Assembly (NCBI GenBank): GCA_002415895.1
Contig: DIAV01000003.1
Location: 12,211 to 20,287, forward strand
From: Anaerolineales bacterium UBA5069
Lineage (GTDB): Bacteria > Chloroflexota > Anaerolineae > Caldilineales > Caldilineaceae
Direction of reading: 5' to 3'
Length of the DNA stretch: 8,077 nucleotides
This document shows, in pieces, positions 5,369 to 8,077 of this stretch (the stretch's first letter is position 1; each line of letters opens with the position of its first letter). The notes beneath the pieces were generated by a model, which ran no database searches, was not told the origin of the DNA, and worked only from the letters and a program-made list of their open reading frames with translations. The position numbers and the translations under genes are program-made.

Positions 5369-6382
5369 TTAGTCGGCCATTTGCACTGAAAGACGCACGC
5401 GGTAGGTATCGATGATCACCGCAAAGATGATGATGAAGCCTGTGACCATCTGGCGGGCGAAATCGCCCATGCCCAGCAGGAGCAGCCCGTTGTTGAGTAC
5501 ACCAATGATGCACGCGCCCAGGAAGGTGCCGATCATGGAGCCCTTGCCGCCGCTCATGCTCGTGCCGCCGATGACCACGGCTGCAATGGCGTTCAACTCA
5601 AAGCCAACGCCAAGGATCGGGCTGGCAATGTTAAGGCGCAGCATATACATGATCGCAGCAACGCCCACGCACAACCCTGTGATTGTGAACGCAGCAATCT
5701 TGTAGAAGGATGGCGTATGGCCGGAGAGGCGCACGGCTTCCTCGTTGTTGCCAATTGCGTAGATGATGCGTCCGAAGACGGTGCGCACAAGCACAAAGCG
5801 CCCCAAGAAGACGAGCGTGAGCGCAATCACAAAAATTACCGGCACACCCAGGATTGTCTGTGTGCCAAACTGGTTGAAGCCTGCCGGGAAGGAGAAGATG
5901 GTGCGCGAGCCGCTGATTTGCAGCGCCGCACCGCGCGCGATATTGAGCATGCCCAGCGTGACAATGAAGGAGTGTATCTTCCAGCGCTCGGCCACAAAGC
6001 CATTGAAGAGGCCGGCGGCGCTGCCCACGGCAAGGCTTGCCAGGACAGCAAGTCCAATGGCCACGGGCTCGGGGAAGGCCGTACTCGTCATCGTCAGCCC
6101 GGCCACGACGGTGCAGAGGGCAAGCACTGCACCCACCGAGAGATCAATCCCGCCCAGGAGAATGACAAAGGTCATACCGACGGCGATGACCGTATTGATG
6201 CTGATCTGCGTAAGGATGTTGCTGAGATTGGCCAGGCTGGCAAAGCGCGGCGCAAAGACTGAAAAGAAGACGATGATCAGCAGTAACGCGATGCCAATAC
6301 CTGCTTCGCGCAGCAGGAAGTAGGTGGTGCGGCGTGCTTGTGAACTCTCTCGTTCGGGGGCGCTTGTAACCTGCGTGGACAT
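5369..6382 (-). CDS. Sugar ABC transporter permease, RbsC-like (BPD_transp_2 family)
   Basis: Integral membrane subunit of a carbohydrate importer; it normally forms a homodimer that passes the sugar delivered by a periplasmic or lipid-anchored binding protein. The 337-residue length is normal for ribose/xylose/galactose-type permeases. About nine or ten hydrophobic segments run from residue 28 to 326. Family hallmarks are GGIDLSVG (77-84), the loop GNNEEAVRLSG (211-221), which contacts the ATPase in relatives, and NAIAAVVIGGTSMSGGKGS (264-282). The start at 6382 has GGAG seven bases upstream. It follows the ATPase gene by 68 bases and is the last gene before a probable terminator. The exact sugar cannot be told from the permease. 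No truncation or missing motif is evident. Confidence 0.95.
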   Translation of the reverse strand: MSTQVTSAPERESSQARRTTYFLLREAGIGIALLLIIVFFSVFAPRFASLANLSNILTQISINTVIAVGMTFVILLGGIDLSVGAVLALCTVVAGLTMTSTAFPEPVAIGLAVLASLAVGSAAGLFNGFVAERWKIHSFIVTLGMLNIARGAALQISGSRTIFSFPAGFNQFGTQTILGVPVIFVIALTLVFLGRFVLVRTVFGRIIYAIGNNEEAVRLSGHTPSFYKIAAFTITGLCVGVAAIMYMLRLNIASPILGVGFELNAIAAVVIGGTSMSGGKGSMIGTFLGACIIGVLNNGLLLLGMGDFARQMVTGFIIIFAVIIDTYRVRLSVQMAD

Positions 6383-6389
6383 CGACAGA

Positions 6390-6393
6390 CTCC
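6390..6393 (-). promoter_or_regulatory. Ribosome-binding site of the permease gene
   Basis: GGAG on the minus strand, with a 7-base spacer to the ATG at 6382. It supports this start and shows that the permease is translated independently rather than by stop-start overlap with the ATPase gene. Confidence 0.6.
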
Positions 6394-6450
6394 ATGAGCT
6401 TCAGAATGACAATGAGTGTGAGGGGGCGGCGCACGCGGCGCAACGCAGGT

Positions 6451-7962
6451 CTATGCGGGTGCGGCTTCGGTCTGCACGTAATTCTGGTAGGCAAGCTCCA
6501 GAATGCGCTCCTGGCTGAAGTCAGGGCGCTCCACCTCGCCGGAAATGGCCCAATTGGAGAAGACCAGTATGCGGTGGCAAATGCCCAGCAGCTCCGGCAA
6601 GTCCGATGAGACGATGATAATCGCCTTGCCTGCTTTTGCCAGCGCCCACAGCAGCATGTAAATCTCGTACTTCGCGCCCACATCAATGCCGCGCGTTGGC
6701 TCATCAAAGATGAGCACCTGTGGGCCGCGGAAGAGCCACTTTGCCAGAACGACCTTCTGCTGGTTGCCGCCGGAGAGAAAGCGCACCCACTTGTCCACAG
6801 ACGAGGTGCGGATGGAGAGCTCGTCCACCAGCCCCTCGGCGGCTGTCACCTCGGCGGCGTGGTTGAGCACGCCGCTGCGCGAGACTGCCGCAAGGTCTGT
6901 GAGCGAAATGTTGACGTAGCAGGGCATGTCCAGAATCAGCCCCTGCTGCTTGCGGTCTTCGGTCAACATGCTCAAGCCGGCCTGCACAGCATCGCGCGGG
7001 CTTTCCACCCGCAGAGGCTGGCCATTGAGGACAAGGTCGCCCGCAATGCGCTTGTCAGCCCCAAAGATCGCGCGCATGGTCTCGGTGCGGCCAGAGCCAA
7101 CCAGCCCGGCAATGCCCAACAGTTCACCTGCGCGCACGCCGAATCCAAGCGGTGCGCCACCATGCTTGATGACCAGGTTGTTGACGCGGAAGATCTCTGC
7201 ACCGGGGGCGACTGTGGTATCGAAGGGGTATTCCTCGCCCATCTTCTTGCCCACCATCATGCGCACCAGGTCGGCAACGGTGACATCTGCCATGGGCAGC
7301 GTATCCACCTTGCGCCCGTTGCGCAGCACGGTCACTCTGTCGCCAATTTCAAAGGTCTCTTGCAGGCGGTGCGAAATGTAGATGATGGTGACGCCGCGCT
7401 GCCTGAGACGGCGAATGATGTCGAAGAGGCGGCTGATTTCCCTGGGTGTGAGCGTTGCCGTTGGCTCATCCAGAAAAAGGACCTTGCTCTCGGTGGAGAT
7501 GGCTTTGGCGATTTCAATCAGTTGAGTTTGCGCGACGCCCAGCAGTTCCACGCGTGAGGTGGGTGCGACATCAAGCCCCACTTCTTTGAGCACGGCTTCG
7601 GCATCCTGATTGAGTTTCTTGTAGTCCACCAAGCCGTGCTTTGTGGGCAACTTCTCAAAGAAGATGTTTTCGGCCACAGACAAATAGGGCAGGAGGTTGA
7701 ACTCCTGGTAGACAACGCGAATGCCCGCGTGCAGTGCATCCTGCGTGCGCTGCGGGTTGTAGGGCTGCCCCTGGTAGAGGATTTCGCCTTCGTCGCGCGT
7801 GTAAATGCCACAGAGCACCTTGACGAGGCTTGATTTGCCCGCGCCATTCTCGCCCACGAGGATATGCACCTCGCCTGGTTCAATGTCGAGGTCAATCTCC
7901 TCAAGCGCGATAACGCCTGGGAACCGTTTGGTGACGCCACGTAGCTGGAGGATAGGGGCCAT
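6451..7962 (-). CDS. Sugar ABC transporter tandem ATP-binding protein, RbsA/MglA/XylG-like
   Basis: Cytoplasmic ATPase subunit that powers a carbohydrate importer. The 503-residue protein has two fused nucleotide-binding domains, as usual in this family. Domain 1 shows Walker A GENGAGKSS (37-45), Q-loop Gln86, the atypical signature LGVAQ (141-145), Walker B VLFLDE (161-166) and H-loop His198. Domain 2 has a Walker A-like GLVGSGRTE (286-294) with Arg292 in place of Lys, a canonical LSGGNQQ (396-402), Walker B VLIFDE (416-421) and no H-loop His (SSDLPE at 452-457). These losses are normal for the family, in which one composite site does the hydrolysis. The start at 7962 gives the expected N-terminus (MAPILQLRGVTKRFPGV) but lacks a Shine-Dalgarno site. 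The permease gene follows 68 bases on. The substrate could be ribose, xylose, galactose, inositol or another sugar. Confidence 0.96.
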   Translation of the reverse strand: MAPILQLRGVTKRFPGVIALEEIDLDIEPGEVHILVGENGAGKSSLVKVLCGIYTRDEGEILYQGQPYNPQRTQDALHAGIRVVYQEFNLLPYLSVAENIFFEKLPTKHGLVDYKKLNQDAEAVLKEVGLDVAPTSRVELLGVAQTQLIEIAKAISTESKVLFLDEPTATLTPREISRLFDIIRRLRQRGVTIIYISHRLQETFEIGDRVTVLRNGRKVDTLPMADVTVADLVRMMVGKKMGEEYPFDTTVAPGAEIFRVNNLVIKHGGAPLGFGVRAGELLGIAGLVGSGRTETMRAIFGADKRIAGDLVLNGQPLRVESPRDAVQAGLSMLTEDRKQQGLILDMPCYVNISLTDLAAVSRSGVLNHAAEVTAAEGLVDELSIRTSSVDKWVRFLSGGNQQKVVLAKWLFRGPQVLIFDEPTRGIDVGAKYEIYMLLWALAKAGKAIIIVSSDLPELLGICHRILVFSNWAISGEVERPDFSQERILELAYQNYVQTEAAPA

Positions 7963-8040
7963 GGGTGAGGGGTGTGTGAATGGTGCCGCAGGCTGCGATA
8001 GATGAGCGAGAGAGTCGTAAGGAGCGGAAGTAGTAGCGGC

Positions 8041-8077
8041 TGGGGGGGGGGGCGGGGTGGGGGGGGGGCCGGCGGGG
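8041..8077. other. G-homopolymer-rich window end, probable artefact
   Basis: After the T at 8041 come G11, C, G4, T, G10, CC, GG, C and G4. The sequence just before it is ordinary. Such near-pure G at a sequence end is typical of no-signal calls in two-colour sequencing or of a low-quality contig end. A genuine G-rich tract cannot be excluded from one sequence, but it should not be read as a biological element without support. Confidence 0.7.

Noticed and set aside
5049..5513. N-terminal extension of the 158-residue protein up to an ATG at 5513
   Set aside because: It would overlap the permease gene by 145 bases and span the terminator and promoter; the extension is rich in Arg, His, Ser and Ala with no hydrophobic pattern.
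6400..6415. TTGTCATTCTGA on the minus strand as a copy of a dispersed GTCATTCTGAGCGAAG-type repeat
   Set aside because: Only about 12 bases agree with the remembered repeat and the rest diverges, so chance is the simpler explanation.
5717..7557. Long plus-strand open frames (5717-6262, 5763-6323, 6859-7557)
   Set aside because: They are shadows of the permease and ATPase genes, whose family motifs are complete on the minus strand.
1..8077. CRISPR array, tRNA, rRNA, insertion sequence or phage genes
   Set aside because: No spaced direct repeats, tRNA-like cloverleaf, transposase motif or terminal inverted repeats were found on reading both strands.

Overview
The window is an 8.1 kb GC-rich bacterial fragment in which all five genes I accept lie on the minus strand, so the gene order in transcription runs from high to low coordinates. 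The probable source is a Chloroflexota bacterium of the Anaerolineae/Caldilineae type. Three things suggest this: a secreted protein ending in a short 'YLP' tail, an extracellular module with RGFG-x-W...LGWAT...FE-x-G motifs, and an RbsA/RbsC-type sugar transporter. All three are recalled from memory rather than checked by search, so the placement is moderate-confidence inference.

Region by region, in transcription order. (1) 8077-7963 is the window edge. Its last 37 bases are almost pure G and look like a sequencing or assembly artefact. (2) 7962-5369 holds a two-gene carbohydrate ABC importer cassette: a 503-residue tandem ATPase and a 337-residue permease, separated by 68 bp. The sugar-binding protein normally found with them is not in the window. 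(3) 5368-5049 is intergenic and holds a strong inverted repeat with a T-rich tail (probable terminator of the importer operon), then an extended -10 promoter. (4) 5048-2931 holds two single-pass membrane proteins 54 bp apart. One is an unrecognised 158-residue protein with a C-terminal anchor. The other is a 528-residue surface protein with an N-terminal anchor, a Pro/Thr stalk, an LGFP-like module and a CBM9-like carbohydrate-binding domain. (5) 2930-2311 is a 620 bp intergenic region with a plausible promoter, a 12 bp palindrome and several small repeats ahead of the next gene. (6) 2310-61 encodes a 749-residue secreted multidomain protein. Its first domain resembles DUF6345 and carries Gly-His-Gly and Ser-Cys motifs like those of clan CD (caspase/gingipain-type) peptidases. 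It also has propeptide-like and PKD-like modules. (7) 60-1 holds a heptanucleotide tandem repeat just after the stop codon.

Functionally, the importer is conventional. The CBM9-like surface protein could contact carbohydrate outside the cell, but nothing in the sequence links it directly to the transporter, and the terminator and new promoter argue for separate transcription. The most interesting element is the predicted secreted His/Cys protein with its long leader. The 158-residue protein, which I recognise as no known family, comes second. I see no CRISPR array, tRNA, rRNA, insertion sequence or phage gene.
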